Source of the DNA: Brenneria izadpanahii
GTDB taxonomy: Bacteria > Pseudomonadota > Gammaproteobacteria > Enterobacterales > Enterobacteriaceae
Direction of reading: 5' to 3'
DNA: 64,000 bases
Assembly: GCF_017569925.1 (NCBI RefSeq)
Contig: NZ_CP050854.1
Location: 2,418,001 to 2,482,000 of the forward strand
Below are positions 1-9,475 of the stretch, piece by piece (the first letter of the stretch is position 1; each line of letters begins with the position of its first letter). The translations under genes and the position numbers were made by a program. The notes beneath the pieces are model-generated. The model saw nothing but the letters and a program-made list of their open reading frames with translations. It was not told where the DNA came from and did no database searches.

Positions 1-74
1 ATGCCATATAGCTCAGTTAACGCGTGTTTGCTGCCCCAAGCGTAATGCTGGACACGATTGAGCATTTTTTGCAT
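1..74 (-). CDS. manA: Mannose-6-phosphate isomerase, N-terminal fragment (runs off window start)
   Basis: Only the first 24 codons are in the window. The reverse strand from 74 reads MQKMLNRVQHYAWGSKHAL and continues LTELYG, which closely matches the start of E. coli ManA. An AGGAAA ribosome site precedes the ATG. ManA interconverts mannose-6-phosphate and fructose-6-phosphate in the cytoplasm. It is divergent from fumC, as expected for the enterobacterial manA-fum neighbourhood. The identification rests on a short stretch, but the motif and the neighbour agree. Confidence 0.88.
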   Translation of the reverse strand, partial: MQKMLNRVQHYAWGSKHALTELYG

Positions 75-377
75 GTTAGTTTCCTGACGTTAAGTAACTT
101 GTTGATTAACTAAGTTAAAATAATTAATAATAAGGAATGGCTGCGAATACACCGCTTCTGCTCACATCATGGTAATGTTTTATGTGTCACTATTCCAGAC
201 AGTGCTGGCTGGCTATAACCTAATGTTGATCGTTTAAGGAAGGATATTCTGGGGCGTTCCTGGTTGGATGAATCAACCCAGACTTAATTAACGGGCATTA
301 GTGTTATTCCGTTCATTTTACTGTTGTAGACAAGCCGGCTTTCCCCGCTATTTTGTGATACTTAAGGAGAAAAGGTT
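75..377. other. manA-fumC divergent intergenic region
   Basis: About 300 AT-rich bases between the divergent manA and fumC starts must hold the promoters of both. A strong AAGGAG ribosome site sits just before the fumC ATG at 378. I see no operator I can name with confidence. There is no second fumarase gene (fumA) next to fumC inside the window. Confidence 0.5.
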
Positions 378-1775
378 ATGACAACCACGCGTAGTGAAAA
401 AGATTCGATGGGGCCGATTGACGTTCCTGCCGATCGCTTATGGGGGGCGCAGACGCAGCGTTCGCTTGAGCACTTCCGTATTTCCGAAGAAAAAATGCCG
501 CGGGCATTGATTTACGCGCTGGCGCAGACAAAACGCGCGGCGGCTAGCGTCAATATGGATTTGAAATTACTGCCCGAAAATAAAGGAAACGCCATTGTGC
601 AGGCGGCGGATGAAGTGCTGGCGGGCAAACTTGCCGGCGAATTCCCGTTGGCCATCTGGCAAACCGGTTCCGGCACGCAAAGCAATATGAATATGAACGA
701 GGTGCTGGCGAACCGCGCCAGTGAACTGTTGGGCGGGGAACGAGGAAACAACCGTCTGGTCCATCCCAATGATGATGTTAATAAAAGCCAAAGCTCCAAC
801 GATGTTTTCCCCACGGCAATGCATGTTGCGGCCGTGCTGGCGATTAACGAACATCTAATCCCCGAACTGACGTCGTTGCAGCGTACGCTCGCGGCGAAAG
901 CCGAACAGTTCAAAGATATCGTAAAAATCGGACGTACCCACCTGCAGGATGCGACGCCATTAACGCTGGGACAGGAAATTTCCGGCTGGGCGGCCATGCT
1001 GCAACATAACCTGAAGCATATTGAAAACAGCGTACCGCATTTGTGCGAACTGGCGCTGGGTGGAACGGCGGTCGGCACCGGGTTAAACACGCATCCCGAG
1101 TATGCGGTGCGGGTCGCCGCCGAACTGGCTAAGCTAACCGGACAGCCATTCGTCACCGCGCCGAATAAATTTGAATCATTAGGCACCTGCGATGCGTTGG
1201 TTCACGGGCATGGCGCACTGAAAGGATTGGCCGCCTCATTAATGAAAATCGCCAATGACGTTCGCTGGCTGGCTTCCGGTCCGCGCTGCGGCATCGGCGA
1301 ACTGAGTATTCCTGAAAATGAACCCGGCAGTTCCATTATGCCCGGTAAAGTCAATCCTACGCAGTGCGAAGCCATGACGATGTTGTGCTGCCAGGTGATG
1401 GGGAATGACGTTGCGGTTAATATGGGCGGCGCATCGGGTAACTTTGAACTGAATGTTTATCGTCCTATGGTGATTCATAATTTCCTGCAATCCATTCGTC
1501 TTCTGGCCGACGGAATGAAGAGCTTTAATGAGCATTGCGCGGTTGGCATTGAGCCGAATCGTGAGCGTATCGATCAACTGCTGAATGAATCGCTCATGCT
1601 GGTGACGGCGCTTAATACTCATATCGGTTACGACAAAGCCGCTGAAATCGCTAAAAAAGCGCATAAAGAGGGGCTGACGTTAAAAGCTTCGGCGCTGAAG
1701 CTGGGCTATCTTACCGGAGAGCAGTTTGATGAGTGGGTGCGGCCGCAGGATATGGTCGGCAGTCTGAAAAACTAA
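378..1775 (+). CDS. fumC: Fumarate hydratase class II
   Basis: 465 aa, full length for the family. It catalyses reversible hydration of fumarate to L-malate in the TCA cycle; class II enzymes carry no iron-sulfur cluster and so work under oxidative stress (family knowledge). The fumarase/aspartase signature [16 protein letters not shown] is near residue 315, and the substrate-binding stretches [14 protein letters not shown] (about 97) and [15 protein letters not shown] (about 185) are intact. The start at 378 follows an AAGGAG site by a normal spacing. It lies between manA and tus, the E. coli order. A GC hairpin follows the stop. No abnormality seen. Confidence 0.97.
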   Translation: MTTTRSEKDSMGPIDVPADRLWGAQTQRSLEHFRISEEKMPRALIYALAQTKRAAASVNMDLKLLPENKGNAIVQAADEVLAGKLAGEFPLAIWQTGSGTQSNMNMNEVLANRASELLGGERGNNRLVHPNDDVNKSQSSNDVFPTAMHVAAVLAINEHLIPELTSLQRTLAAKAEQFKDIVKIGRTHLQDATPLTLGQEISGWAAMLQHNLKHIENSVPHLCELALGGTAVGTGLNTHPEYAVRVAAELAKLTGQPFVTAPNKFESLGTCDALVHGHGALKGLAASLMKIANDVRWLASGPRCGIGELSIPENEPGSSIMPGKVNPTQCEAMTMLCCQVMGNDVAVNMGGASGNFELNVYRPMVIHNFLQSIRLLADGMKSFNEHCAVGIEPNRERIDQLLNESLMLVTALNTHIGYDKAAEIAKKAHKEGLTLKASALKLGYLTGEQFDEWVRPQDMVGSLKN

Positions 1776-1790
1776 TTAGTCTCTGTCTCG

Positions 1791-1814
1791 CCTGCCGGTA
1801 TTATTGCCGGCAGG
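1791..1814 (+). terminator. Hairpin after fumC
   Basis: CCTGCCGG and CCGGCAGG form a perfect 8-bp stem around an 8-base loop, 16 bases after the fumC stop. The downstream sequence is AT-rich but has no clean T run, so it could be a weak terminator or an mRNA 3' stabiliser. Confidence 0.6.
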
Positions 1815-2036
1815 CATAGAAATAATAATCATTATTGTAATCATTGGTATTTTGCAATTGGGCGATTCAACCTGCGCAAGGCGGGATGCCGGAGGGATCA
1901 CGATGAGCATAGGCAGGGTGACTGGGCTGCTAGTTTGATGCATGACGAGGAGCGTCATCAATCGTCGGTATAGGGGTTGAGGTCAAACGTGCAAAAAACA
2001 CGCTAAGGAGTTAACTTAATGTTTTATTTACTAAAA

Positions 2037-2061
2037 CATCACCAGCCGACGGTTGGTGATG
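2037..2061 (-). terminator. Terminator of the 2093-3266 gene pair
   Basis: CATCACCA and TGGTGATG form an 8-bp stem. On the minus strand the hairpin is followed by TTTTAGTAAATAAAAC, giving the T-rich tail expected of an intrinsic terminator about 30 bases past the stop at 2093. Confidence 0.7.
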
Positions 2062-2092
2062 ATTCAGTTTTGTCCGCAATCTTTGTGTATAC

Positions 2093-2566
2093 CTACTGCT
2101 TAGAGATGTTTACATTGTGTTTAGAATCTGCCAGAGATTTCGTATAGGGACTTCGGTATATCTGGACAAATATTTCCCTGGGTGACGTAAAATGAGCAAC
2201 AGTAATCACGTCATTATTTTTATAACTTCGCCAGCATTCCGCCTCAACATCACACGTTTTTTGTAGTTCATACCCTTCGGCTCTTAAGTAGTTAATAATT
2301 ACGCTACTATCTTTGGCTCCATAAAAATGGACTGTAAAAACAAACTCATCTCTGCCTGCGCCTTTACTGAAGTCAAACCTATAGTTATCTGAGGCTCTTG
2401 GAATTTTTTTTAGTATTTCAGGCGTGTAATACTCGTACTCACGTTTATCCAGCTCGGTATAATGCGCGCTGCTGGCAAACTCCATCCTCACATACGGCCA
2501 GCCAACGACCAGCACAATACCAGCGATGACTACCACACCAATCAGGGCGACGATAGCTTTCCTCAT
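2093..2566 (-). CDS. Unknown protein with one N-terminal membrane segment
   Basis: 157 aa. Residues about 5-25 (IVALIGVVVIAGIVLVVGWPY) form one hydrophobic helix with a positively charged start, so the rest, rich in Tyr, Asp and Lys, should sit in the periplasm or be exported. Two cysteines (CDVEAEC) could form a disulfide. I do not recognise a catalytic motif. The start overlaps the stop of the upstream gene by four bases (ATGA), so the two are co-translated. Such small membrane-anchored partners are common in accessory loci linked to type VI secretion in this group, but the function here is unknown; immunity or adaptor roles are only possibilities. Confidence 0.7.
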   Translation of the reverse strand: MRKAIVALIGVVVIAGIVLVVGWPYVRMEFASSAHYTELDKREYEYYTPEILKKIPRASDNYRFDFSKGAGRDEFVFTVHFYGAKDSSVIINYLRAEGYELQKTCDVEAECWRSYKNNDVITVAHFTSPREIFVQIYRSPYTKSLADSKHNVNISKQ

Positions 2567-3266
2567 AATCCCATCCTGCCGTTGCTGGCACCAAGTATCA
2601 CAAACGTCCCATCATACCGTGGCAGGATCACGTTTCCGGACAGAAAATCGTTATAGGGGACTACCGTCCGCATGAATGGCGGCAAAAGCCCTTTACAGGG
2701 CCGTGAGTGCGGGAATTTATCCGGATCGGGGAACAGCAGCGGCTGGAACGACTCGTTTTTCCAGCTACCGATCTTGCCGTAGTAGTCCCAGCGCTTTAGG
2801 GCTTCGGCCTTGCTCACCGGCCGGATCTGCGCAAAGGGATTCTGAATCGACACCACTCGATAGAAACCCAGCAGGTCTGACACCAGATCCTCACCGCTGA
2901 AGCCGCTATCAGTCATCAGGTTATTGGGAAACGATCTCTGGAACGCCTCAAACTTGCACGCCATCGTCATCATCATCGCCAGCGCAATGCTTTTCTGCTC
3001 CCAGTGAGGCCTCCCGCGCCGGATGCGCCAGACCATCACCTTACCCGAACGGAGCAACCTAAAGGGTGATGTCATCCCCTGTGAATATCTGACATCATAA
3101 AACTCCTTCCCTGATGACTCGCCCTCGGCCATTAATCTTAAGAGGTTGCGTATATCCTCCCCCTCGAATGCCCCAAATCCACCCAGCCAAGTACCTCCGT
3201 GTAAATTAATCCATCTCTAGATGTTGCCGCATATTTCCCGTCAATGATGTCTGATCGCTTACTCAT
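2563..3266 (-). pseudogene. Unknown conserved protein, reading frame broken by one base
   Basis: The open frame downstream begins MAEGESSGKEFYDV (3132), but the frame upstream from an ATG at 3266 reads MSKRSDIIDGKYAATSRDGL and then TEVLGWVDLGHSRG before slipping at a run of five C on the + strand (3159-3163). Adding one base there joins the halves as HSRGEDIRNLLRLMAEGESS, giving 234 aa. The N-terminal part resembles a family I associate with accessory type VI secretion loci of Enterobacterales; I cannot name a function. It heads a two-gene unit with the 157-aa membrane protein. The break may be a sequencing error rather than a real mutation, as five other genes in the window show the same kind of fault. 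Confidence 0.6.
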
Positions 3267-3591
3267 CCTGAATATCCCATTCCATGTTTTGATCCACTGC
3301 GGCCTAATTTACCATAACACCTGATAGCGGAGTGTAAATTGGCTTAATATGTGAGCATGAGCGTTTTCTCCATGGAAGTGCTCATGTGAAAGAGGAAAAA
3401 GTACGGCTTTAGAGCGTAAATGCAAAATTCAGGTTCAGGTTAAATGACGCCTCCTCGCTCAGGTCATCGTTGACGCTCCTTCTTGAGTCTGCGGCGGTCG
3501 TTGCCGGTTAATGGCAGAGGTTCTCAAATCAGAAAGGGCAAAGCCCGACAGGACTTAAAGATCTCCACCGTTAGCGGGGTTTTTTACATCA
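3267..3591. other. Gene-free region between the unknown gene pair and tus
   Basis: No coding frame with support is seen. The stretch must carry the promoter of the minus-strand pair that starts at 3266. Around 3562-3587 an imperfect GC stem followed by GGGGTTTTTT resembles a weak terminator on the + strand, with no + gene visible upstream to use it. Confidence 0.4.
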
Positions 3592-4527
3592 TTATCCCTC
3601 AAACCCCGTATATAGATGTAGCCGGGGTATCAGTAGTCGCAGCGGCATAGCCTGCGGTTTATGCTTATGTTTTATATTATCGGCATCATAGTTATTCAAC
3701 TCGCCGATAATGGGAACCTCTCCGCCAAACTCCTGCTGACACAGTACCAACAGCGGCGACGGGCAGGGGTGTTGGACCTGTTTCTGCTGTTTGGGATACC
3801 ACACTCTGGCAATCGGCTGGACTTTCACCGGACGCTTTATCTTCAGCACCGCATGTTTAGGTAAGCCTATGACCTGTTCTATCTCCCGCTCAACTAATGC
3901 AACCCACTGATCTTTGTTGTACGGCGCGCTGCTTTTGCCCGCTTTCAGGCTTTTTTCCAGCTTGGTCAGTAACTCGGTGCGGGTCATATTCTTGATGATA
4001 TGCTTATTGGCCCAGCCGAAGCGTACCGACGCCGGGTTGGTAATAAGCATTAACGAGCGGTAAGCGCTCAGCGTGATAAGGCCGGGCAGATGGTTATGTA
4101 CAAACTCAAAACGCTGTTCGGGGGCTAACCCCGATTCAACGGCGATGATGTGCTCTAGTTCTTTCTTCAGCGCGTTTATCTCGGTGACGAGCTGTTGCGC
4201 CTGCTGATACTGCCGTTGATCGACGGAAAAACACAGCGCGCCCGGAAGGCGAATGGCGGCTTTGCTGCTGATGGTTTCGGGGTAGTGGTGGATAAATAAG
4301 CGTTGGAAATGCGCCAGCCCCAATTCACAGGCCGCCGGGCCTATATGCTGGCGGACCTCGATGCGCGCTATGGCGTCGTGTTCGGCGCCTTTTTCAATAT
4401 CGGGTAATGAATAAACACGACCAGCCAGTAAACGAAAGGAGGAAAACAGCGGCGGCATCCGCGCCAACTTTTCTTCCAGCGACGTAAAGCAGCGATTCAT
4501 TCGATCAATCAGTGAATAACGATCCAT
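3592..4527 (-). CDS. tus: Tus, replication terminus site-binding protein
   Basis: 311 aa, about the length of E. coli Tus (309). Tus binds Ter DNA as a monomer and stops the replicative helicase from one side only, confining fork fusion to the terminus. Highly conserved stretches include RFGWANKHIIKN (about 170-180), the strand KIKRPVKVQPIARVWYPKQQ (about 228-247) that contacts the major groove, and the end PQAMPLRLLIPRLHLY. The ATG at 4527 is 13 bases from a Ter site, so the protein should repress its own promoter as in E. coli. Its position beside fumC is the E. coli arrangement. No truncation is seen. Confidence 0.97.
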   Translation of the reverse strand: MDRYSLIDRMNRCFTSLEEKLARMPPLFSSFRLLAGRVYSLPDIEKGAEHDAIARIEVRQHIGPAACELGLAHFQRLFIHHYPETISSKAAIRLPGALCFSVDQRQYQQAQQLVTEINALKKELEHIIAVESGLAPEQRFEFVHNHLPGLITLSAYRSLMLITNPASVRFGWANKHIIKNMTRTELLTKLEKSLKAGKSSAPYNKDQWVALVEREIEQVIGLPKHAVLKIKRPVKVQPIARVWYPKQQKQVQHPCPSPLLVLCQQEFGGEVPIIGELNNYDADNIKHKHKPQAMPLRLLIPRLHLYTGFEG

Positions 4528-4539
4528 ACCCGCACCATT

Positions 4540-4560
4540 CTTTAGTTACAACATACTAAT
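4540..4560 (-). other. Ter replication fork barrier in the tus promoter
   Basis: The minus strand contains AGTATGTTGTAACTAAAG, matching the Ter core (AGNATGTTGTAACTAAA) without mismatch and resembling E. coli TerB, which also sits before tus. In the known Tus-Ter geometry the blocking face is the 5' end of this strand, here at 4560. A fork moving leftward is therefore stopped and a fork moving rightward passes. It should also be the operator for tus autorepression. Confidence 0.95.
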
Positions 4561-4709
4561 GGTTATATTATTAATTCCCGCTATCGGCAACCGTGTTTTT
4601 ATCGCCAAGCAGGAATTAATGGGAACCCCGATGGGGCAAAGGAGGGATGCCGCGCGCTTAAGCCTGGATTTAGGGAGAAATCTCGGTTCTTAAACGAGCG
4701 GCATCAGCG

Positions 4710-5984
4710 TTAGGAGAGCTGTTTCAGACGAACGCTGACCAGCAGCGCGATGAATAGTAGGGTTGCCAGAAAGGCGGTGATGCCCGCCCAGCCATACGAA
4801 TACCAGAAGACGCCGCCGAGGGTTCCGGCCAGACTGGAACCGAAATAGTAGGAAAACAGATACATGGAGGATGCCTGGCCTTTTGCACGGCGCGCTCGCT
4901 GGCCAATCCAACCGCTGGCGACGGCATGGGCAGCGAAGAAACCGGCGGCGAACATCATCATGCCGAGAAAAACGCACAACAGCGGGCTAAAAGCGGTAAT
5001 GAACAGGCCTAGCAGCATAATTGCAATGGAGATGCTCAATACCGGCCCCCGGCCATAGCGCGCGGTTAATGCGCCGGCTTTCGGCGAGCTATAGCTTCCT
5101 GTCAGATAAACCACGGATAAAAGACCAACCACGGCCTGACTAAGCAGATAGGGTGAGGCCAGCAGACGGTAGCCGATGTAATTAAAGAGGGTAACGAAAG
5201 ACCCCATCAGCAAAAAACCTTCTAAAAACAGCAATGGCAGCCCGGCATCATGCCAGTGCAGTTTGGCATTCAGCAGTAAGGATTTGGGCCGCAAAGAGCC
5301 TGGCCGGAAATGGCGCGACTCCGGCAGAATTTTCCAGAAGGTCAGCGCGGAAATTAACGCCAGAACGCCGATGGCGCCGACAGAAACTCGCCAGGGGAAA
5401 TAGTCGCTCAATACGCCGCTAACCAGGCGTCCGCTCATGCCGCCAATAGAATTACCGCTGATGTACAGCCCCATGGAAAAGGCCAATACGCTGGGGTGGA
5501 TCTCTTCGCTCAGATAGCTCATCGCGACGGCCGCCACGCCGCTAAGCGACAGACCGACCATGGCGCGCATGATCAGCACGCCTTGCCAACTGGTCATAAA
5601 GGCGCAAATCAACGTACAAATAGAGGCCAGCATTAGCGACACGACCATTACGTTTTTGCGGCCGACGGTATCGGACAGCGGTCCGGTAAATAGTAGTCCG
5701 CAGGCCATCGTCCCCGTGGCTACCGAAAGCGACAGGCTGCTGGTCGCCGGGGAAATGGAAAACGCCTGGGAAAGAACCGGCAATAGGGGCTGCACACAGT
5801 AAAGCAAGGCAAAAGTGGCCAGGCCGGCTGAAAATAGGGCCAATGTGACGCGCATAAACTGCGGCGTGCCGCGTTTTATATAGGGTTTTTTACCGGTAGC
5901 GTTCGATTTAGTTGAAAGCGGTTCCACATCATCAAGGATAGAGACGGATACGGCGTTTGATGCTGGGGTTGAAGGGGTACTCAA
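4710..5984 (-). CDS. ynfM: MFS transporter, YnfM family
   Basis: 424 aa with the twelve-helix plan of the major facilitator superfamily. It aligns along its length with E. coli YnfM as I recall it: IKRGTPQFMRVTLALFSAGL near residue 38, GPLSDTVGRKNVMV (motif A of the family, about 100-113), YLSEEIHPSVLAFSMGLYISGNSIGGMSGR (about 155-185) and FSYYFGSSLAGTLGG near the end. The substrate is unknown; family members include arabinose-like sugar and drug exporters. A cytoplasmic tail of about 40 residues precedes the first helix. It is divergent from the LysR regulator at 6083, the same pairing as ynfL/ynfM in E. coli, so that regulator probably controls it. Confidence 0.9.
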   Translation of the reverse strand: MSTPSTPASNAVSVSILDDVEPLSTKSNATGKKPYIKRGTPQFMRVTLALFSAGLATFALLYCVQPLLPVLSQAFSISPATSSLSLSVATGTMACGLLFTGPLSDTVGRKNVMVVSLMLASICTLICAFMTSWQGVLIMRAMVGLSLSGVAAVAMSYLSEEIHPSVLAFSMGLYISGNSIGGMSGRLVSGVLSDYFPWRVSVGAIGVLALISALTFWKILPESRHFRPGSLRPKSLLLNAKLHWHDAGLPLLFLEGFLLMGSFVTLFNYIGYRLLASPYLLSQAVVGLLSVVYLTGSYSSPKAGALTARYGRGPVLSISIAIMLLGLFITAFSPLLCVFLGMMMFAAGFFAAHAVASGWIGQRARRAKGQASSMYLFSYYFGSSLAGTLGGVFWYSYGWAGITAFLATLLFIALLVSVRLKQLS

Positions 5985-6082
5985 AATAATTCCAGGTTTG
6001 AAAAAGAAAAGATGGCGCGATCATAGAAGAGCAATATTGTTTTGTATAATATATTAGTCATCATAATTAATACTTATAAGAT

Positions 6083-6976
6083 ATGAATATCGAATTACGC
6101 CACCTCCGTTATTTTATTGCTGTTGCCGAAGAGCTGCATTTCGGCCGCGCGGCCGAAAAATTGCTTATTTCGCAACCCCCCCTCAGTCAGCAAATACAGA
6201 TTCTGGAGGAACAGGTCGGGGCGAAGCTGTTAGAACGAAATAATCGTAATGTCCGATTGACCCCCGCGGGCGAAATGTTTTTAAAAGAAGCGTGGTCGAT
6301 CATCGCGCAGGTTAATCAAGCGGCGGAACGCGCAGCACGAATTCAGCGGGGAGAAATAGGGGAACTGACCATTGGTTTTACTTCATCAGCGCCTTTCATC
6401 AAAAAAGTGTCCCGCAGTCTGCTCCGGTTCCGCCAGTCTTTTCCGCAAGTACATATTCAGATGATCGAATTAAACACCAAACAGCAAATCGAACCTTTGC
6501 TGAATGGTAAACTTGATATTGGCGTGATGCGCAATAATCCGCTGCCCGATGCGCTGGAACATCAACTGCTGCTGCATGAAGCGCTCGTCGCCGTGGTGCA
6601 TGAGGAACATCCGTTGGCCACACAGGCCAAAGGACCGATCAGTATTAGTCAATTGGCGAATGAGCCTTTTGTTTTCTTCTCTCGGGCGGTTGGTACGGCG
6701 CTGTACGATGAAACGCTGACGTTGCTGAAGAAATATGGGATCACGCCTTATATTACTCAGGAAGTCGGCGAAGCCATGACGATTGTCGGTCTGGTGTCAT
6801 CCGGCTTAGGCGTATCCATCCTTCCCGCCTCGTTCATGCGGATTAAAGTCGATGGCGTGAAATACTTACAATTAGCGGAAAGTGACGCGATTACCGAAGT
6901 ATGGTTGGCTACGGCGCGGCATAGGCCGTTAAAAACGGCGGCCGAGACGCTGATTTCGCTTATGCTTAACCGATAA
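6083..6976 (+). CDS. ynfL: LysR-type regulator YnfL
   Basis: 297 aa. The N-terminal winged helix-turn-helix (residues 1-60) contains FGRAAEKLLISQPPLSQQIQILEEQVG, typical of the family, followed by a two-lobed effector-binding domain (about 90-295). Regulators of this type act as tetramers and usually control a divergent neighbour, here ynfM about 100 bases away. The shared intergenic stretch at 5985-6082 is AT-rich and must hold both promoters. The effector is unknown. Length and motifs are normal. Confidence 0.9.
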   Translation: MNIELRHLRYFIAVAEELHFGRAAEKLLISQPPLSQQIQILEEQVGAKLLERNNRNVRLTPAGEMFLKEAWSIIAQVNQAAERAARIQRGEIGELTIGFTSSAPFIKKVSRSLLRFRQSFPQVHIQMIELNTKQQIEPLLNGKLDIGVMRNNPLPDALEHQLLLHEALVAVVHEEHPLATQAKGPISISQLANEPFVFFSRAVGTALYDETLTLLKKYGITPYITQEVGEAMTIVGLVSSGLGVSILPASFMRIKVDGVKYLQLAESDAITEVWLATARHRPLKTAAETLISLMLNR

Positions 6977-7199
6977 TATTTTCAATATGTGCATTAAATC
7001 ACATAACGAATCAAATATTTGACGGCTTTGGCGAAAAGCTCCAACATAACCTCAGTTTTTTATTTTGCAGCGTGAAAAATAGAATACAGATACCCGTTAG
7101 ATGTCGAGGTGCAGCGAGAGCCTTAGCGCGACGAAAAGGATAATGGGTATAACCGGTCCCCATCAGCAGTGCTAGCGATAAAAAGTAGGAGCCAGTTTT

Positions 7200-8417
7200 G
7201 TGATTGCCGACGGTCAGCCAGGACATATCGATCAGATTAAACAAATGAATGCCGGTGCAGTATACAGGCTGATCGATAAATATGGCCCGATATCACGTAT
7301 TGAACTGTCTAAACGTGCGCAATTGGCGCCAGCCAGCATCACCAAAATCGTGCGCGAACTGCTGGAAGCCCATCTGGTTCAGGAAACGGAATATCAGGAT
7401 GTCGGCAGCCGGGGACGGCCGGCCATCGGGTTGATTCTTGATACACAGGCATGGCATTACCTTTCCGCGCGCATCAATCATAATTCGATCACTCTGGCGT
7501 TACGCGATCTGAGCAGCAAACTGGTGGTCGAGGATAGCATTCCTCTTCCGGCGGACCAGCCGCAGCCGCTGCTTCAGCGTATCCTTAACGAAATCGATCA
7601 ATTCTTTATTCGCTATCAAAATCGGCTGGAACGCCTGACCGCCATTGCGATTACCGCGCCCGGCATGATCGATGCCGCCGCCGGCATTATCCACCGGATG
7701 CCGTTTTATGATGTCGAAGAGATGGCGATAGGGCCGGAATTGGAACAGCGGACGGGATTACCTGTTTTCGTACAGCATGATATCTGCGCCTGGACGATGG
7801 CCGAAGCGTTGTATGGCGCATCGCGCGGTTGTCAGAACGTCATCCAGGTGGTGATTGACCATAATGTCGGGGCGGGCGTCATTACCGGCGGACGGGTGCT
7901 GCATGCCGGGAGCCGTAACCTGGTCGAGATAGGGCACACGCAGGTCGATCCTTATGGCAAGCGCTGTTATTGCGGCAATCACGGTTGTCTTGAGACGGTC
8001 GCCAGCACGGCAAGTATGCTGGAACTGGCGCAGCAGCGGATGAATGCGTCGATGAGTTCATTGCTGCATGGCTCGCCATTGACGGTTGATAGCCTTTGTG
8101 ACGCCGCGCTGAGAGGCGATCAACTGGCAAGAGACATTATTAACGATGTGGGTAATAACGTCGGACGAATTGTTGCCATCATGGTTAATTTATTTAATCC
8201 CGATAAAATTCTGGTCGGCTCTCCGCTAAATAAAGCCGCCGGTATTTTATATCCGGCCATTATGGGCTGCATTCATCAACAGTCTTTTCCGCCTTATAGC
8301 CACAACATTAAGGTAGAAGCGACCCAGTTTTATAATCAAGGCACGATGCCCGGCGCGGCATTGGTTAAAGATGCATTGTATAACGGGTCGTTACTGGTGA
8401 AATTGTTGCAGGGTTAA
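7200..8417 (+). CDS. mlc: Mlc, ROK-family repressor of sugar uptake genes
   Basis: 405 aa, near-identical in plan to E. coli Mlc (DgsA). Mlc represses ptsG, manXYZ, ptsHI and malT, and is released when it is held at the membrane by unphosphorylated EIICB-Glc. The helix-turn-helix is at about residues 33-52 (RAQLAPASITKIVRELLEAH), and the zinc-binding motif GHTQVDPYGKRCYCGNHGCLE is at about 244-264. The start is GTG at 7200, as also used in E. coli; the conserved start PGHIDQIKQMNAGAVYRLID follows after a few residues. bioD2 follows on the same strand, again the E. coli order. Confidence 0.96.
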   Translation: MIADGQPGHIDQIKQMNAGAVYRLIDKYGPISRIELSKRAQLAPASITKIVRELLEAHLVQETEYQDVGSRGRPAIGLILDTQAWHYLSARINHNSITLALRDLSSKLVVEDSIPLPADQPQPLLQRILNEIDQFFIRYQNRLERLTAIAITAPGMIDAAAGIIHRMPFYDVEEMAIGPELEQRTGLPVFVQHDICAWTMAEALYGASRGCQNVIQVVIDHNVGAGVITGGRVLHAGSRNLVEIGHTQVDPYGKRCYCGNHGCLETVASTASMLELAQQRMNASMSSLLHGSPLTVDSLCDAALRGDQLARDIINDVGNNVGRIVAIMVNLFNPDKILVGSPLNKAAGILYPAIMGCIHQQSFPPYSHNIKVEATQFYNQGTMPGAALVKDALYNGSLLVKLLQG

Positions 8418-8576
8418 AGTTAAACGTTCAAATTAATATTTTTCTGTTCGGAAGCGCAGAAAAACAAAACATTGAGCTAACGCAAACTGCCCGAATGGCG
8501 CTTCGCCTAGACTTCCACCATTGGATAGCATTTCTGTTGTGCTTGTTATTTTCAGGTGGCCCCCCGGAGTTTTCTC

Positions 8577-9242
8577 ATGTTGAACCGCATTTTTGTCACA
8601 GGTACTGATACTGCAGTCGGTAAAACTGTTGTATCCAAAGCGTTATTGCAGAAATTAGCAATGACCGGAAAATCAGTGGCGGGCTATAAACCAATAGCAA
8701 AAGGGTGTGTGGAAACGGAAGAGGGGTTACAGAATAAAGATGCGCTGTTGCTACAGGCGGCGTCTTCTATTCGTCTACCCTATGCGGCGGTAAATCCGAT
8801 TACGCTGAGCGAGGATGAAATCAGCGCGAGTGAACAACCGATTAACTACAGTTCGATGACGCAGGGATTACAGCACTTAAGCGATATAGCCGACGTCGTT
8901 GTGGTTGAAGGCAGCGGCGGTTGGCGTACATTGATGAACGATCTGCGCCCTTATTCTGAATGGGTCGTTCAGGAACAACTTCCGGTCGTTTTAGTCGTCG
9001 GTATTAAATTGGGCTGTATCAGCCATGCATTATTAACCGCTCAAGCCATTATTAATGACGGCTTGCCGCTGGCCGGCTGGGTTGCCAATCGAATTAATCC
9101 GGGACTGGCGAATTATGCGGATATCATTACCGTGCTGCGCAAAAAAATTCCCGCGCCGCAGTTGGGGGAGTTACCTTATTTACCCCGGGCCGAACAGCGT
9201 GATTTGTCTTCTTATATCGATCTGTCGGCGTTGGATTATTAG
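8577..9242 (+). CDS. bioD2: Dethiobiotin synthetase paralogue BioD2
   Basis: 221 aa from the ATG at 8577. A GTG seven codons upstream is open, but it would place the CCGGAG ribosome site inside the gene, so the ATG is preferred. The P-loop GTDTAVGKTVVSKA lies near residues 8-21, the second family motif VVVEGSGGWRTLM near 109, and the C-terminal LPYLPRAEQRDL is typical of the YnfK/BioD2 subgroup. BioD uses ATP and carbonate to close the ureido ring of dethiobiotin, the step before BioB. This copy sits after mlc rather than in a biotin operon, as in E. coli, where it is a second gene of less clear role. Confidence 0.93.
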   Translation: MLNRIFVTGTDTAVGKTVVSKALLQKLAMTGKSVAGYKPIAKGCVETEEGLQNKDALLLQAASSIRLPYAAVNPITLSEDEISASEQPINYSSMTQGLQHLSDIADVVVVEGSGGWRTLMNDLRPYSEWVVQEQLPVVLVVGIKLGCISHALLTAQAIINDGLPLAGWVANRINPGLANYADIITVLRKKIPAPQLGELPYLPRAEQRDLSSYIDLSALDY

Positions 9243-9475
9243 TCCTGCGGCGATATTTATCGAATGATTGCAAGGTGTAGCCTGTACCGCGCTACACCTT
9301 TATTCCTTCCGTCGTGTTTATAGCATTCCTGTTTTTAATTCCAAAATAATGTTACCTATCCGCGCCAAATGCAGGAATGATACAGCTTTTCATTTTCTCT
9401 TTTCAGTCAGTCACCCAATAGGATGGCAACTGGTATACTCAAAAACAGAGTCTATTTTTCAGGCGAAAAAGTATA

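Noticed and set aside
512..1186. 224-codon minus frame inside fumC
   Set aside because: Antisense shadow of fumC, rich in Ser/Arg/Cys, with no support.
8556..8576. Upstream GTG start for bioD2
   Set aside because: It would contain the ribosome site CCGGAG; the family starts at MLNRIFVTGTDT.
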